Assembly: GCF_949987515.2 (NCBI RefSeq)
Contig: NC_082685.1
Span: 25,932,168 to 25,996,167 of the forward strand
DNA: 64,000 bases
DNA from: Delphinus delphis
Taxonomy: Eukaryota > Chordata > Mammalia > Artiodactyla > Delphinidae
Reading direction: 5' to 3'
The translations under genes were made by a program, and so were the position numbers. The notes beneath the pieces were generated by a model. That model worked only from the letters and a program-made list of their open reading frames with translations. It ran no database searches and had not been told where the DNA came from. Below are positions 10,752 through 22,665 of the stretch, piece by piece (the first letter of the stretch is position 1; each line of letters opens with the position of its first letter).

Positions 10752-12004
10752 CAGCTTGCTACCTCCAAAGTCTGTGTCTCTCCCTGCCCCTGTTACTGCA
10801 GCAAGTGGTACCTGGGATGCCAGACGAATGAGGGGACAAATGTATACATTTGCACACAGCTTTGGCATATTCTTGCCTGCTGGGGACACGGGCCACACCA
10901 AAAATACCCTTCTGCATACCCCATTAACCAGAGGGCTAGAAGAACTGTGAATAGTGGACCAAAAATGAAAAAAAAAAGCGGGATTAATTTATGAGGCGTT
11001 CTGCTGCCTGGATGGCTCATTGCATACCCGTTTTGGCAACATAGCCCTGTAATGTGCTTCTAGACTTACTGTACTTTGACATCCAGGGGTTCTTTTGTAA
11101 TATGCCAAATATTCCGCTGTTATTGTTCTAGGCACCTCCTGTTGGTCATTGGGCTAATTTATTTCAGTCGGAATTTTAGGACCAGACACAACTCTTATTA
11201 CTCACTGCTTCGAAGAGGGAATAAAAGAGCAATTGATATTTGGAAAAATGAAAAATATGTCCAGAAGACTTTGGGCGCTGAGGCCAAGAAGTAAAAAAAG
11301 GGGGAAAGCTGGAGGGAAAACTAAGGCGGGCTCACCTCGTAATGCGCTCTGTCGTGGCCTGTCTCGGAGACGTGCAGTCTAGATAATGTCTGCAGACAAA
11401 TGGATCGAGGACAAGGCTCTGAGAATTCCTCAGACACCTGGGTCCTTATGCACATGACTTCAGCTGCCACCCGCAGGAGCAGGGCTGGGGAAGATCGTAG
11501 TGTGGAGGACACACCTCAGTTAGTTGTGTGTTAAATCGGGACTTGGGTGGAAGGGTGAGGGAGAAATCCCAGGGTGGTTGTGGAATTCCCAAGGTCACGG
11601 GCTCCCGAGTCCATGCAAAGTTGACCTAGGAATAGAATTCTGAGATGTGATAGCCCAGCCACTCACCTGATGCTGGATGTGAGAAGGGCCCTGCTGACGG
11701 GTGTAGAGATGATCAAGAGGCATCCCCCCGAACTCCCATAAGTGGTCTTGCTGGGGCTGGAAGGGTGACTATCTCCTTTGCCATGGGAGACGCCAGTGTG
11801 TGTCAGTGTAAAATCTGTGACTTTGCTCTTTCTGGAAGTCCTCCCAGTGGAACCTGGGTTTTCGGCAGACAGAGGGGCTTCTGCAGATGCAGGAAAGAGG
11901 GGGATGGGTTTGGCTCTGCTCCGGCCAAAAAAAGTTGCATAGAATGATGACGTATGTGAACATGAAGGGGTGTCCATGCTCAGCTTTGGATTCCCTTAAA
12001 GAAG
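10752..12004. other. Unassigned sequence
   Basis: No repeat family was recognised and no convincing exon. A 72-codon plus-strand frame at 11076-11294 (ending in a Lys-rich stretch) was examined but has no plausible splice context or known motif. Confidence 0.35.
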
Positions 12005-12145
12005 CTGTGATGGAATAGTGGTTAGGGTCCCGGGCTATAGAGCCAAGGGGGTCCTGGGAACAGATGTCACCCTTGTCATTCATTCACTGGGAGACCTTGG
12101 GCTGCACACTCTACCTTGTAGGCTTCAGTGTCCTCTTGATCCGTG
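12005..12145 (+). repeat. MIR SINE fragment, plus strand
   Basis: TGGAATAGTGGTTAGGGTCC and ATAGAGCCAAGG match the MIR 5' end, followed by GGGAGACCTTGGGCTGCACA. It lies next to an oppositely oriented MIR. Confidence 0.6.
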
Positions 12146-12164
12146 GTGATAATAACTGCTCCCT

Positions 12165-12362
12165 TTTGTGGCACATCTACTGTCAGCTGTTGAATTAAGT
12201 GCTTTGCATCTGTTCTCATGGATCCTCGCAGCAGCTCTGTAGAAACATACTATCTCTGTTTTACAGATTGGTAAACTGAGGTTGAGGGAGATCAAGGGCC
12301 TCACCCAAGATCATACAAATAGGATATGAATTAAGGCCTATTCACCTCCAGAGCCCTAGTTC
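12165..12362 (-). repeat. MIR SINE, minus strand
   Basis: Reversed MIR: AAGTGCTTTGCATCTGTTCT, TCATGGATCCTCGCAGCAGC, TTTTACAGATTGGTAAACTG, AAGATCATACAAATAGG. Together with the preceding copy it forms an inverted MIR pair. Confidence 0.75.
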
Positions 12363-13385
12363 TTAACATCTACTGTCTTAGAGGAAGATTTGGGTCTTAA
12401 AGAGAAGCACTTATAGCAAAAAGCATACGTTGTCCAGTAAGAAAAATCACAGGATCTTGAAAAGTCCAGTGCAGTCTCCTTTCCTTGCGGCAATGGGAAA
12501 GACCACTGTGTCTTCATCTGAGCATAAGTTGAAATTGTTACAGGAACATATGGGACTAAAAGATCCTTTTCAACAGCAGAGTTACCCTCAGAGGGGCAGT
12601 CCCTGGTGCTGAGTTGGGAGGGCAGCACTGTTTGGATACGTTCCGGAGGTTTCTTCCCTTCTCTGACTGTTCATATTTGAATTTGAGTAAGGTCAATGGC
12701 CAGGGGCCCATGGATGCGAAGACCCCGTACAGATGCTGCAAATACATGGCACTCCTGGCATGCAGTGTCTGTCAAACGAACGTGGCCGAGGGTGAGTGTC
12801 TGGGGTTGGCAACCGGCCCCCTGAACCCCGCCTTGGCTGGAAATGGCTTCAAGATGAGACCAAAACATCCGTGTCTGGGACATTTGTGGGCTGACAGTGC
12901 TGCCCCAGTACGGACTGCCCTCGCTCCCTGACCCCACTGCCCCGGCATCCCCTCCCCAGTGGGGTCCTGAGGAGAGCTGTGCCTGCTCTTGGGAGACCCG
13001 CCCCAGACCTGCGGGTTGGGAGACACAAGCCAAGTTAATAAAAACAGAGTGAGCGTGTAGACACGGACCTGCAGACCGGGAGCCAGTTTCTTTTTGTTTT
13101 AAGCTGTTTGGGGTTTTTGGCAATTGGGAATAGAGGGATCGTTGACACAACAGCTGCATGTCAGGTTGTGCTTTTATAAGGAACACCGTGAAACTCTTTT
13201 CTGCGTCCAAGATGCTTCCTGGGCTTTGTGTACGAGCCTTACAACCCAATTCAAAGGAGCCTATGATGGGGTTGGGTGGTGGGGCCGGGCAAGGTGAGGA
13301 CGGTTTGTCATGGGCCTCCTTGAGATGAACCCACAAGAAGCTTAATGGGCGTGGGGCTCGTGGAATCCAGGACACACTCCGTGGA
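12363..13385. other. Unassigned sequence with a long chance frame
   Basis: A 234-codon minus-strand frame spans 12671-13375. Its translation is rich in Ser, Pro and Gly, lacks any domain pattern and has no supporting splice or promoter context. I see no other feature here. Confidence 0.4.
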
Positions 13386-13389
13386 GCAG

Positions 13390-13525
13390 ATGGAAGGTGA
13401 GCTGTGGAGCCAAGGAGACCTGGGTTCCCATCTTTCCTCCAGAAGCTTACTTTCTGTGTAACCCTCGTGGGTTCTTCACTTTTCTGTGCTGCCTCAGTTT
13501 CCTCATCTGTAAAATGGGGGTATCG
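13390..13525 (+). repeat. MIR SINE, plus strand
   Basis: GTGGAGCCAAGGAGACCTGG, then TGCCTCAGTTTCCTCATCTG and TAAAATGGGGGTATCG. Clear MIR 5' part and core. Confidence 0.75.
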
Positions 13526-13689
13526 TCTCTTTCACTGGACCATTGTGTCAAAGTAGTGGAAGCGTGGGCTCTCCAAATGGGGTGAGCTAGGGTGAAGAGT
13601 GGCAGAGCTGTATATGCCATCTGTCTCTGCTCTCGATAACAATAGCAATGACCACAGCCAAGATAATTGGAATAACAATGGCTAATACA

Positions 13690-13830
13690 ACCAAGCTCTT
13701 GATTGTGCAGAACTTAACGTGCTTGATCTCACTTGATCCTCACTATCGCTCTCCGAACAGACTTCATTTTTCTTATTTTGCAGATGAGGAATCAGACACC
13801 CAGTCCATAACCACCTAGCCATATCACCTC
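13690..13830 (-). repeat. MIR SINE fragment, minus strand
   Basis: CACTTGATCCTCACTATCGC and TTATTTTGCAGATGAGGAAT match reversed MIR. The 5' part of the element is lost. Confidence 0.6.
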
Positions 13831-14479
13831 CCAAGAGGTGTCCACATGGTACACGCAAATAAGCAAATCTAAATTCCACTCCTCATTCAAGACCTGGCAT
13901 GAGCCCCACCTTCTTGGTGAAGCCCTCAAACCACAGCCATCTCTCCCTACCCGTCTGGCCTGCAGACAGATGTTTACATTAAAAAAAAACTGTCAATATT
14001 AAAAAGTTAGAAGCTTGTACATCCAGATTTCTGTCTTTTCTTGAAGGCCACACTGACTCACGTTCCTGAATGGTGACACTTCCCTGGTACTGGCAGCTGC
14101 CTTCAGTTGGGGCCTGGGTTCTCCTGCCGTTACCAGACGTGGTTATGCTACCTGTCTGGCCCCGAAGCATGTGGCTTGGTGATTCTTACTCTCTATTTAG
14201 TTGTCTAGTTGAGTTACTAGCAAATACTTCCCATGCATTTTTTTGGTCCACCTCTTCTTGGCACCAGCTCCAAGGGGAAATATCTTCCTCTCCATCTTTA
14301 GAATCCCTCCTGTCTGGGGCCTTATACCAGCCCCAGGGTTTATGAGCCTGTTAACTGCATTCATGAAAGCAGGTAAAAAACTCTGTTTTCTTTGAAGACC
14401 CCACATGGAGGTCTTGGAAGGGATTCAGTGATCTCAGAGAGGTTTCGCGTCTCCGTCACTCTACTGGAATGGTGGGGAG

Positions 14480-14700
14480 GTGGATTTCAAACCAATGCTT
14501 AGTAAGGCCCTGCTGCATGGTGGAAGGAGTCACACAAATGTCATCTCCCTGAGCCTCCACCTTTCCCGAGACTGAGGGTAATGCCCCCATTTTACACAGG
14601 AGGAAAGTCAGACTCAGGAGAAGTGAAGAGGCCCACCTAAGGTCAGACTGGCTTGCTGGTGGAAGAGTCCGGATTCGAACCTGTTGACTCCCACGTCTGA
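14480..14700 (-). repeat. MIR SINE, minus strand
   Basis: CCCCCATTTTACACAGGAGG, AGTGAAGAGGCCCACCTAAG and GTCCGGATTCGAACCTG give the reversed MIR core and B-box side. Confidence 0.65.
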
Positions 14701-16479
14701 CTCTTTCCACACACACCCTGGGCCAACTCTTCATGCCAGGCCCTTCTCTGCCAAAGAGAAGACCTTTGTGATGTTTTATGTCCTTGAAGGCAGACCAGAA
14801 GAATTCCCTACAACTCATTGCTGGCATTTCAAGTATTGGTTTATGGGTTTTTTGGTGAGAATACATCCAGGGGCCTATCACCCTTAGTGAAATAGATACT
14901 TTTCCAATCAAAGAGTCAAACCAGAACTTGGCTTCTTAGAAAACCACTTGTCTGGAATGCTTGCCAGAGACCAGATGGTCCCACAGTTCAGATTTTAAAA
15001 ACCGTCTCAAATGTATGGAGAGACCTTTAGGGTGGAGGGTGGGAAAGCACATACCTTGCTACGGAAATATATAGACCTTCAAGTCCTCAGGGCTCCTCAG
15101 CTGGCCAGAGTCAAGTCAGCCTCTTTTGTGGCATTTTCAGGAGTCTCGCTGCTTCGCTGAACCAGAAACGAGCTTTTATTTTATGGGACTTTTCTTTCAT
15201 GAAACAGAAACAGCAATTAAAGAGAAAAACCTTCTATAAACAAGTGTCTATAGTTCTCGTTTGCTTAACTTTTTCCAACCTTATGAAAAATTGGAACTGA
15301 AATCGCCTTCTGAAAGAAGCTTCGGGAAGTATTTTCTTTCAGGTTCATTCAAAATAGTCACACCCCCTTCTCCACCCCTTCCCGAATTCTGATGTTTCCA
15401 ATGGTCTCCACCATATCCTGGAGACTAATCGTGTGGTGTGTTTTCATTATCTCTTGCCACAATTATAGGGACATGCAAATGACTTTGAGTAGACCCTCAT
15501 CCCCAATCTGGATGGAATCTGAGACCCCAGACGATCTGAGCATTTGGACTGAAAGGCTGCTTAATTCCATCCAAACACCAGTTGTGTGCTGGTTAGGGAC
15601 TGGTTAATTCATTCCAAACGGTCAACCGAGGGTGGTAAGCAGACATAACCTGTGGTTCAGAAAGGTTTCCCTTAACCCTTCCTGAGTTTTGATCTGAGGT
15701 TTATACAAACAGAAATTATGTGTGGGGTGGAGTGCAGCCAGGAAGTCTCTGAGAAAACTCCATCTTACACATTTTCTTTGAGACGGCCAGACATAAATCT
15801 TTGAGGATATCCGTCTTCCTAACAGAGTGGCTGCATTTTATGGTTACTACACCCTGGTTAGATTTTAATGGATAAAATACTTTTTTGAGTCCAAGGAAAG
15901 GGCTAGTATTCCCTGGATAGCTAATACAGCCTTTCAAGCAGAAAGGAACAACCATTTTTAAAAAGTCAGAGACTACACTACCAAAGGGAGAAGGGATTTG
16001 TGTGTGTGTGTATGTTTGGATGAATAAAAGAATAATACTTTTTCAGATAAATTTCCCCTTCTTTTCGGGATAAGCAAGTTATTTTTTCTGTCTCTGAAAT
16101 AATAGATCAAGCTGGGAGAGGTTGGCTGTCTCCAAGGTAAAGTAAGGTAAATACATATTTGTCAACCCAAACTACCCTTCTCTGTGCCCTTTTGAAAAAT
16201 CATGAATAATAACAAAATGACAAAATTTTAATCCATCATTCATGTCTGATCCACAATACTCAGTCTGCTTTTATAATCCCTCCATTGCCTACAGACATCT
16301 TCCCAAGTATCCACTAGTGCCAGGCGCTGCCCTCGGTTCTGTTGAAGTCCATTCAAGAACCAGCAGGGAAACTGAGTTTATTAAACTAGCCAAGCAAGGG
16401 AGAGCACGGCTCTGACAGTGAATCGTAGTGTCTCAGACAGGGGACATTGGAAAAGTATACTTATGGGGACTTGGAGGAT
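14701..16479. other. Unassigned, possibly single-copy sequence
   Basis: This is one of the longer stretches without a recognisable repeat. It contains an ISRE-like GAAACAGAAAC at 15201-15211 and a GT run at about 15998-16011. There is no supported exon. It is a fair place to look for conserved non-coding sequence. Confidence 0.35.
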
Positions 16480-17000
16480 GGGGATTTGAGGTGCTCTGTT
16501 GGGCCCTGGGGACACAGGGGCAAATGATCCAATTGGACTTCAAGGAACTCCAAGTCTGCTGAGGAAGGCAGCCTGTAGGCAGACCATCACACTATAGTAT
16601 AAGGAATATGGAAGAGCACCTCAGCCTGAGATCTATGGAGAGAGACTCTAAAGAAGGCTTCCAGAGGAGTTAAATCTTAAAGGAACCCACGAGCAGAGAA
16701 AGGAGCAGGGAGAGTGGTACTGGTAGGGGGACCACGTGTGCAACATCAGGCAGGCCTAACGGGAAGAGCATGGTGCATCTGAGTAACTGGCTACAGGAGG
16801 GCAGTGGTGGAAACTAGCAGAGATCAGCTCATGATGGATCCTGGATGTCGGGTTAGGCAGCTCAAGTTGTATGCAAGAAGGCTATGAGGATGGCTTTTGT
16901 ACCATATGAGAGAGAAGCAGTAAATATAGCTGGAATTCAAGGTTCAGAGGGGAGAGAGCTCCAGGTGCACTGTGCTAATCAGGGAGAGCCTCTAGAGAAA
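16480..17000. repeat. Decayed L2-like and other ancient repeat DNA
   Basis: GCCCTGGGGACACAGGGGCA resembles the reversed L2 3' end. It is followed by sequence (AGGAGTTAAATCTTAAAGGA, CAACATCAGGCAGGCCTAAC) of the same ancient repeat type seen near 34.8, 38.5, 44.7 and 47.8 kb. The family is not named with confidence. Confidence 0.35.
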
Positions 17001-17164
17001 TTGAGGTGTGTGGATTTGAAGAGAGAAAAGGAAGAGAGTTTATGTCATTAGCATTGTTAAAATCCAGAGGACAGAAAGCATGGGGATTCTGAATGGGGAA
17101 TGTTGTGAGAATAAATGAGATGCTCACCTGTGCTGGTGAAACACACTGAAGACATAGCTGTCCA

Positions 17165-17290
17165 TCCCTTCAGCTTATATTAATTGAGCACCTACTATTT
17201 CCCAGGCACTGTGCTGGTGCTGGGGATGCAGCAGTGCTGAAAGACAGATGAGGTCTCCACTCTCGAGAAATTCACTTATTCATCTAGTCT
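17165..17290 (-). mobile_element. L2 3' end, minus strand
   Basis: ATTAATTGAGCACCTACTAT, TTCCCAGGCACTGTGCTGGT and GCTGGGGATGCAGCAGTGCT are the reversed L2 3' terminus. A second similar scrap (CATTCATTGAGTGCCTACTC) follows at about 17330. Confidence 0.7.
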
Positions 17291-17359
17291 TTCATCAATC
17301 TGTCATCCATTCAACCAACAGGAGTAAACATTCATTGAGTGCCTACTCTACGCCAGATA

Positions 17360-20300
17360 TTAATACTTTCTTTTTTAATCTATAGGTTCCCCCGTACTCT
17401 TTTTTCCCCCCTGTAATGTACGTGTTCAAGAACCCAGATCAGCTGAACTGAGTACTCCCCAACACGAGGGATTTTGCTGTCTGCGTTCTCTCGGTGCAGT
17501 TTAACACATTCCTTTGTTCCCTATATTTCCTGCAAATTGGCAGCTGGTGGAGGCTTGATCAGACTCAGGTTTAATCCCTTTGGCAGGACTGCAGGTGGTG
17601 GTGTATACTTTTCATCAGGGACTATATATCTGGTTTTGCTTTTTTGTGATTTTGGCAGTCATTGTTGCTCAGTGCTACATCCATTAATTCACCGGGGGTT
17701 GCAAAAATAGTGATAACCTAGTACTATCATTTTGTTTTTACATATTTCCTGCAACAATTTTTAAGGAGATGCCTTCCCCAATCTACTGTTGGGTTACTGA
17801 TTGGTACGTGTATATAGGAAAGACAGGTTAACACTTGATTGTTTCCCTTATTTATCTAGTTTTCAAGACAATAAATTGGATCCCTATCATCCACCAAAAG
17901 CAACCAATTCGTTTTTTGGGTTTTGGCTTTGTTTTGTTTTGTCAGTTTCTGGTGTACAGCAAGGTGATTCAGTTTTATATATATATAGTTCACATTCTTT
18001 TCCATCATGTTTGATTACAGGACACTGAATACAGTTCCCTGTGCTATATGGTAGAACCTTGTTGTTTATCTTTTTTATATATAGTAGTTTGTATCTGCTA
18101 ATCCCAGACTTCTAATTTATCCCTCCCCCACCCCCTTTCCCCTTTGGTAACCATAGTTTGTTTTCGATATCTGTGAGTCTATTTCTGTTTTGTAAATTAG
18201 TTCATTTGTGTCATATTTTAGGTTCCACATATAAGTGATATCATATGGTATTTGTCTTTCTCTTTCTGACTTACTTCACTTAGTATTATAATCTCTAAAC
18301 CAATTAGTTTTTTAAACATATAATGACAAACTCATGGATTTAACATATTTGATGGATTTCAGTACATTGCCACTCTTAGCCTTGCTGGAGCTCAAATTGT
18401 CCTGTCTTTGGCAAGTGGGAGTCTCTGCACATTGGCTTCTGGTTCCTTTTGATACAACTTTGGCAGCCTTTGATAGCTTGAAGCTATCTGGCCTGTCAAG
18501 ATGTTCCAGGCTTGTTGTGTATGTCCAGTTCCAGATATGAAATCAGCCATTTCTCCAAGGAGCCCTAGTTTCTACTAATAGACGTAGTACTTAAAGATCA
18601 CAATCTGAGTGCTAAGGTTGTTATTGCCACTGGACTGGTCACTGTTCCTGGGTCTCTTTCAGTAGAATGCATGTGCATGCACACACACGCACGAATATCT
18701 TGTGAGTTTATACTGATGTTTCTAATTCAAATTTAGGACTTCAGAGATTTTAGTTAATCTCTTCTATGTTATATTTGTATCTGCTTTCTTCCACATTGAG
18801 AATCTTTGTTCTTAAGGACACAGGAGATGGTCAAATTAGAATAGACCATGATTACTCATTGCTTGGTACCACTTTATACATATAGCAACCTCAAAATAAC
18901 AATATCAGTGCTACCACCACTGATTAAAATTACTGGAAACAGTTGTTCTTATATATTAGCTCCATTTTTCCTCATTTAAAACAATGGCTGTACTATATCC
19001 ACAATGTTAGAACAAAGAACCATTTTTGTGCTGTAATCTCTCCCTTTTAACTCTCATTTTGTCTTAGTTCGACACATAATTTATCCCACTAGGTGTTTTT
19101 ATTGTCTGAAGCTTGTTCTCTTGTAGGGTCTACAATAGGCTTATGGAAATAATATTCCTGGAGTTGATAACACTTTGTACCCTTTATATTCAACAATTAG
19201 TTTTGCTGGATATAAAATCCTTGGCTCACTTTTTCTTTCCTGTGTCTTCTGGCATAAAGCACTGGTGTCAAAAAGTCTGATGAAAATCACATTTTCTTTC
19301 CATTATGAGTCACAATCTTTTTTTTTTCTCTAGATGCCCAAAGGATTTTTTTTCTTTTTCTTTAAATTTCAATAATTTCACTAAAATATGACTTGGTATT
19401 GGTCAAGTTAGGTCACTAAATTCTCAGGTGCATGGTGTCCTAATTCAATAGGCGGTTTCAAATCTTTTTAGTTTAGGAAATTTTCTCAAATCATAGATTT
19501 TAGTATCAGTTTTGTTGTCTTGCTTTGGTTTTCTTTTGGGAATTCTTTTATCCGTATATTGGATCTTCTTTGCCTATGTTCAGTATTTGTAACTTTCTCT
19601 CAAATTATTATTATTTTTTCTAAATCTTTTTTTTTTAATTCTCTTTTTCATGTTGTATTTCTCTTAAGGCATTATTTGTTGTATTGTCTGCACTTGTGTT
19701 TCCTCCAGTTTAGTCTTCATTTATAAAATTATTTTTTTCTTTTATTTCTAACTGTGTTGAATTCTATTATCTGATTTCTGAGGTTTTAAAATTTTGATGT
19801 ACGTTATTCTTAATATCTTTTATTTATTTTGAAATATGTTAGAATTTTAATCTCTTTTTAAAAGGATTTTTCTGGTGTTCTCTTATTATTTGTTGGAATA
19901 TTTTTCTATTCTTTAATCTTTTTTCTTACAGTGACTTTGTAAGGAATTTGTTTTTGATACTTTTTCTGTTAATCTAATATTCCTGAACTTCTAGAATGAA
20001 AGTTGATTTAGGAAGCTTTTATAACTTCACAGTTCCCTCTTCTGTTATTTTCATGTTAAGTTAAAAAATACAGCAGCTTGTTTTTTTGAGCTTTCCTGGC
20101 TCTGTTCCCCTCCCCCACTTTATCTGTACTTTTTCATTCCTTTCTCTATGTTTTCCTTGCTCTGTTTAATTTTGATTCCATACCCAACAGTTTCTCCTTG
20201 TTGTAGGATCCTGTCTTGGAAAGGAGCCCTGTGGGTCCATTTTGAGACTTTGTAGGGACTGAACTACCCCAGTCCTCAGCCCTTAATGATAGCACTCATC

Positions 20301-20600
20301 CCCTATTAGATCTGGCAAAATCTCTACTAGTTTCAGCTGCTGTTTTCAAATTGGCCTGTTGCACTTTCTCATGAACGCCTCTGTGCTATTGCGGGGGTTC
20401 TTCTGTACTCAGGGCCATCAGATACCTTGTTACTTCCTCCTACTTTCTCCCTCACAGATGTCAATGACATGCCGGTCTTATGGCTGTTGGTGCTTCAGGA
20501 TTTGTGGGCATTCGCTTTTACTTAGTTTGGGTGTAAATGCTGTACATGGGTTTTCGATTTTGCTATCTAGTTGCTCTGACTGTTTTTATATGGAGTTTCA
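17360..20600 (-). mobile_element. Degraded old L1, minus strand
   Basis: Long T-rich antisense L1-like sequence. Recognisable scraps are CAGCCATTTCTCCAAGGAGC near 18545 and TTTTGCTGGATATAAAATCC near 19200. A younger L1 3' end lies inside it at 17918-18298. The part from 19000 to 20600 is very diverged and its assignment is weaker. No intact coding capacity remains. Confidence 0.55.
17918..18298 (-). mobile_element. 5'-truncated L1 3' end with target duplication
   Basis: The plus strand reads TGTACAGCAAGGTGATTCAG and TTCCCTGTGCTATATGGTAG, the antisense of the younger cetartiodactyl L1 3' UTR, also present at 51.6 kb. Target duplications ACCAATTCGTTTTTT (17903-17917) and ACCAATTAGTTTTTT (18299-18313) flank it. 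Only about 380 bp inserted, so no ORF2 remains. Confidence 0.88.
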
Positions 20601-20689
20601 AGAAACCCCAAACTGTGCTTCAATCACCACTGCACACCCCTACCCCCATCCTGCCCACCAGAAGCCACATCTACCTCACATGTTAAATG

Positions 20690-20825
20690 CATTAGCTCAC
20701 AACAGTCCCATGGGATAGATACCACGTTCCCTCTTTTGCAGAGGAGGTGAGTCTTCAAAGAGGTGGGTGACTTATTCCTAAGTGGCAGAGTTGGGATCCG
20801 AATCCATGGAACACTATAATCTTCT
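20690..20825 (-). repeat. MIR SINE, minus strand
   Basis: GCATTAGCTCACAACAGTCC, CCTCTTTTGCAGAGGAGGTG and GGCAGAGTTGGGATCCGAAT match reversed MIR core and B-box side. Confidence 0.7.
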
Positions 20826-20964
20826 ATCATGAGAGAATTTCTTTGACTGTTGTTCGTATTCTAAACCATCCAGTAAATATGTAAACGCCTGTTTTGTTTT
20901 GGGCCCTGTAGAGTAAGCTATGGACACAGAACAGGAATAATAATTATAGTGAATATACACGTGG

Positions 20965-21085
20965 AGTAGATCTATTTCAGGCTTTGTACTGCGCCCTTCA
21001 CACACGTGATCTCATTAAATCCTCATTACCACCAGTGTTATGGATAAGTACAGAGGAACAAACTGAGATTGGAAGAGGTTAATTA
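20965..21085 (-). repeat. MIR SINE fragment, minus strand
   Basis: CACGTGATCTCATTAAATCC, TCATTACCACCAGTGTTATG and AACAAACTGAGATTGG form a reversed MIR 3' half. Confidence 0.6.
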
Positions 21086-21089
21086 ATGT

Positions 21090-21665
21090 AAATCAGATCA
21101 TGTCACACTAGCTTGCTTAAAATACCCTCCGATGGTCCCTAACGTACTAGGAATAAGATTTAAACTCTTTATCCTGACTTATACAAAACTTACTTGATCT
21201 GGCTCTGTTTCCCTCTCTGAGCCTGTCTTGGACCATTCTCTTCTCCATCCACATGCTTCAACCACCCTGACCTTCTTCAGGTGTTTAGACTGTGTCAACA
21301 TCATGCTCTTCTCCCTGGACATCACAAGGGTGACTCTTTCTTGTGGCTTGAGAGAGACCTTTCCTGACCACCCAGCATAAAGTTAGACCCTTCATCATTC
21401 TCTGTTGCACCAGCCTATTTTAATTTTCTTCACAGCACTATCTGATTTCTTTGATTTTTTTATTTATTTTCTTTTATTTTTTGGCCGTGCCGTGCGGCGT
21501 GGGGGATCTTAGTTCCCCAACCTGGGATCGAACCCAGGCCCCTTTCATTGGAAGCGTGGAGTCTTAGCCACTGGGCGGCCAGGGAAGTCCCACTATCGGA
21601 TTTCTTTGTTACTTATTGTCTCTCTACACTCATTGAATTATAAACATTATAAGAGCAGAAATTAT
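21090..21665 (+). mobile_element. L2 LINE 3' region, split by a SINE
   Basis: AATCAGATCATGTCACACTA, ACTTGATCTGGCTCTGTTTC, CTTTCCTGACCACCCAGCAT and TTAATTTTCTTCACAGCACT run in L2 order and sense orientation. The L2 resumes after the CHR-SINE at 21453-21590 with GTTACTTATTGTCTCTCTAC and ATAAGAGCAGAAATTATC. This is one of the longest L2 pieces in the window. Confidence 0.85.
21453..21590 (-). mobile_element. CHR-family SINE, short form
   Basis: The plus strand reads GGCCGTGCCGTGCGGCGTGG, GATCGAACCCAGGCCCC and CCAGGGAAGTCC, the reverse of a tRNA-derived CHR SINE. Target duplications CACTATCTGATTTCTTT (21436-21452) and CACTATCGGATTTCTTT (21591-21607) differ by one base. It is inserted in L2. Confidence 0.92.
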
Positions 21666-22489
21666 CTTAGCTTTAGTTCTCCTGAAAGCAGAGCCTAACT
21701 CAAGGATTCAGGTGCAGGTGGTTGATTTGGGAGGAAGCAGGAAGGAGGGAGAAGGGAGAGTGGGAGAGAGCAGAAGGAAAAGTCAGTAGGAGGGGGTGCT
21801 ACCAAGGTCATCGCTGTAGACAGTAGGGGCTCAGTTCCCCTAGGACCTGTGACAAGTGTACAGAAATCTCCCAGAATTGTCTACGTGAAGGACAGGAGGC
21901 TGCAGGATGTCTCCACTGGCTTTGTTTCCCATTGGTTGAGGGTAGCTCCCAGGAGTGTTAACCCCACACTCCTGGGCTGCATTTGCATAAGATCCAAATA
22001 GGCCCTTCAGATGTCAGAAAATTTCTTGGGACAGGAAGCAGAACGTGATGCAGTGTACCTGTTAGGTGGATGCTGCCAGCATGAGGCCCCTTTGAGCTTG
22101 AAATGTCTGCCGCAGCCGGGGCTGAAATAAGAAGGGGAGGACCAGGGGTTCCTGCTGTGGGAACCAGGTTTATACTGCTCTCTGCAGAATCCTCAACACT
22201 TAAAAGAACTCAGTCATCTGTGCTGAACGGATGAATGAGCTCACTCATGAGCAGTGAAGATAGACTACTGGTGTCTAAAGTCTGTGTTTCTAACTGCCAG
22301 GCCACACAGTGTATGGTCCTTATCCTTCATAAACTCTCTGATTTGGGCAGAGGGAGGAGAGACCCATAAGACACATAAGAAATAAATAGAAGGGAGACTG
22401 ACCAGTTCTCAGCTGGAAGATGGGGGGAAAGGAGATGAATTCAGACTGAATGGGGAGATAGGGACAAATCCGTGAATCATAGGACCAGC
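21666..22489. other. Unassigned, repeat-like sequence
   Basis: A purine-rich stretch lies near 21720-21790. A reversed L2-like scrap is possible at about 22315-22400. I cannot assign the rest and see no exon. Confidence 0.3.
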
Positions 22490-22665
22490 TACCACTTTAC
22501 CGAGCACCTGCCATTTCTTTGACAAACCATTGCTTTAATTTTTACAACCCTAGAAGAAAAGCATTTCATTCAGATTCTAACTGAGGCACAGATCGTTAAA
22601 AGAGGTTCACCCCTGGCCACAACGCTAGCAGGGATCTCAGGCCAGGTCTCTCTGGCTTTGGTGCT
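22490..22665 (-). repeat. MIR SINE, minus strand
   Basis: CTTTACCGAGCACCTGCCAT, TTTTTACAACCCTAGAAGAA and TCTAACTGAGGCACAGATCG match a diverged reversed MIR. Confidence 0.6.

Noticed and set aside
12671..13375. 234-codon minus-strand open frame
   Set aside because: Composition is Ser/Pro/Gly-rich without domains, a shorter frame overlaps it in another phase, and there is no splice or promoter support.
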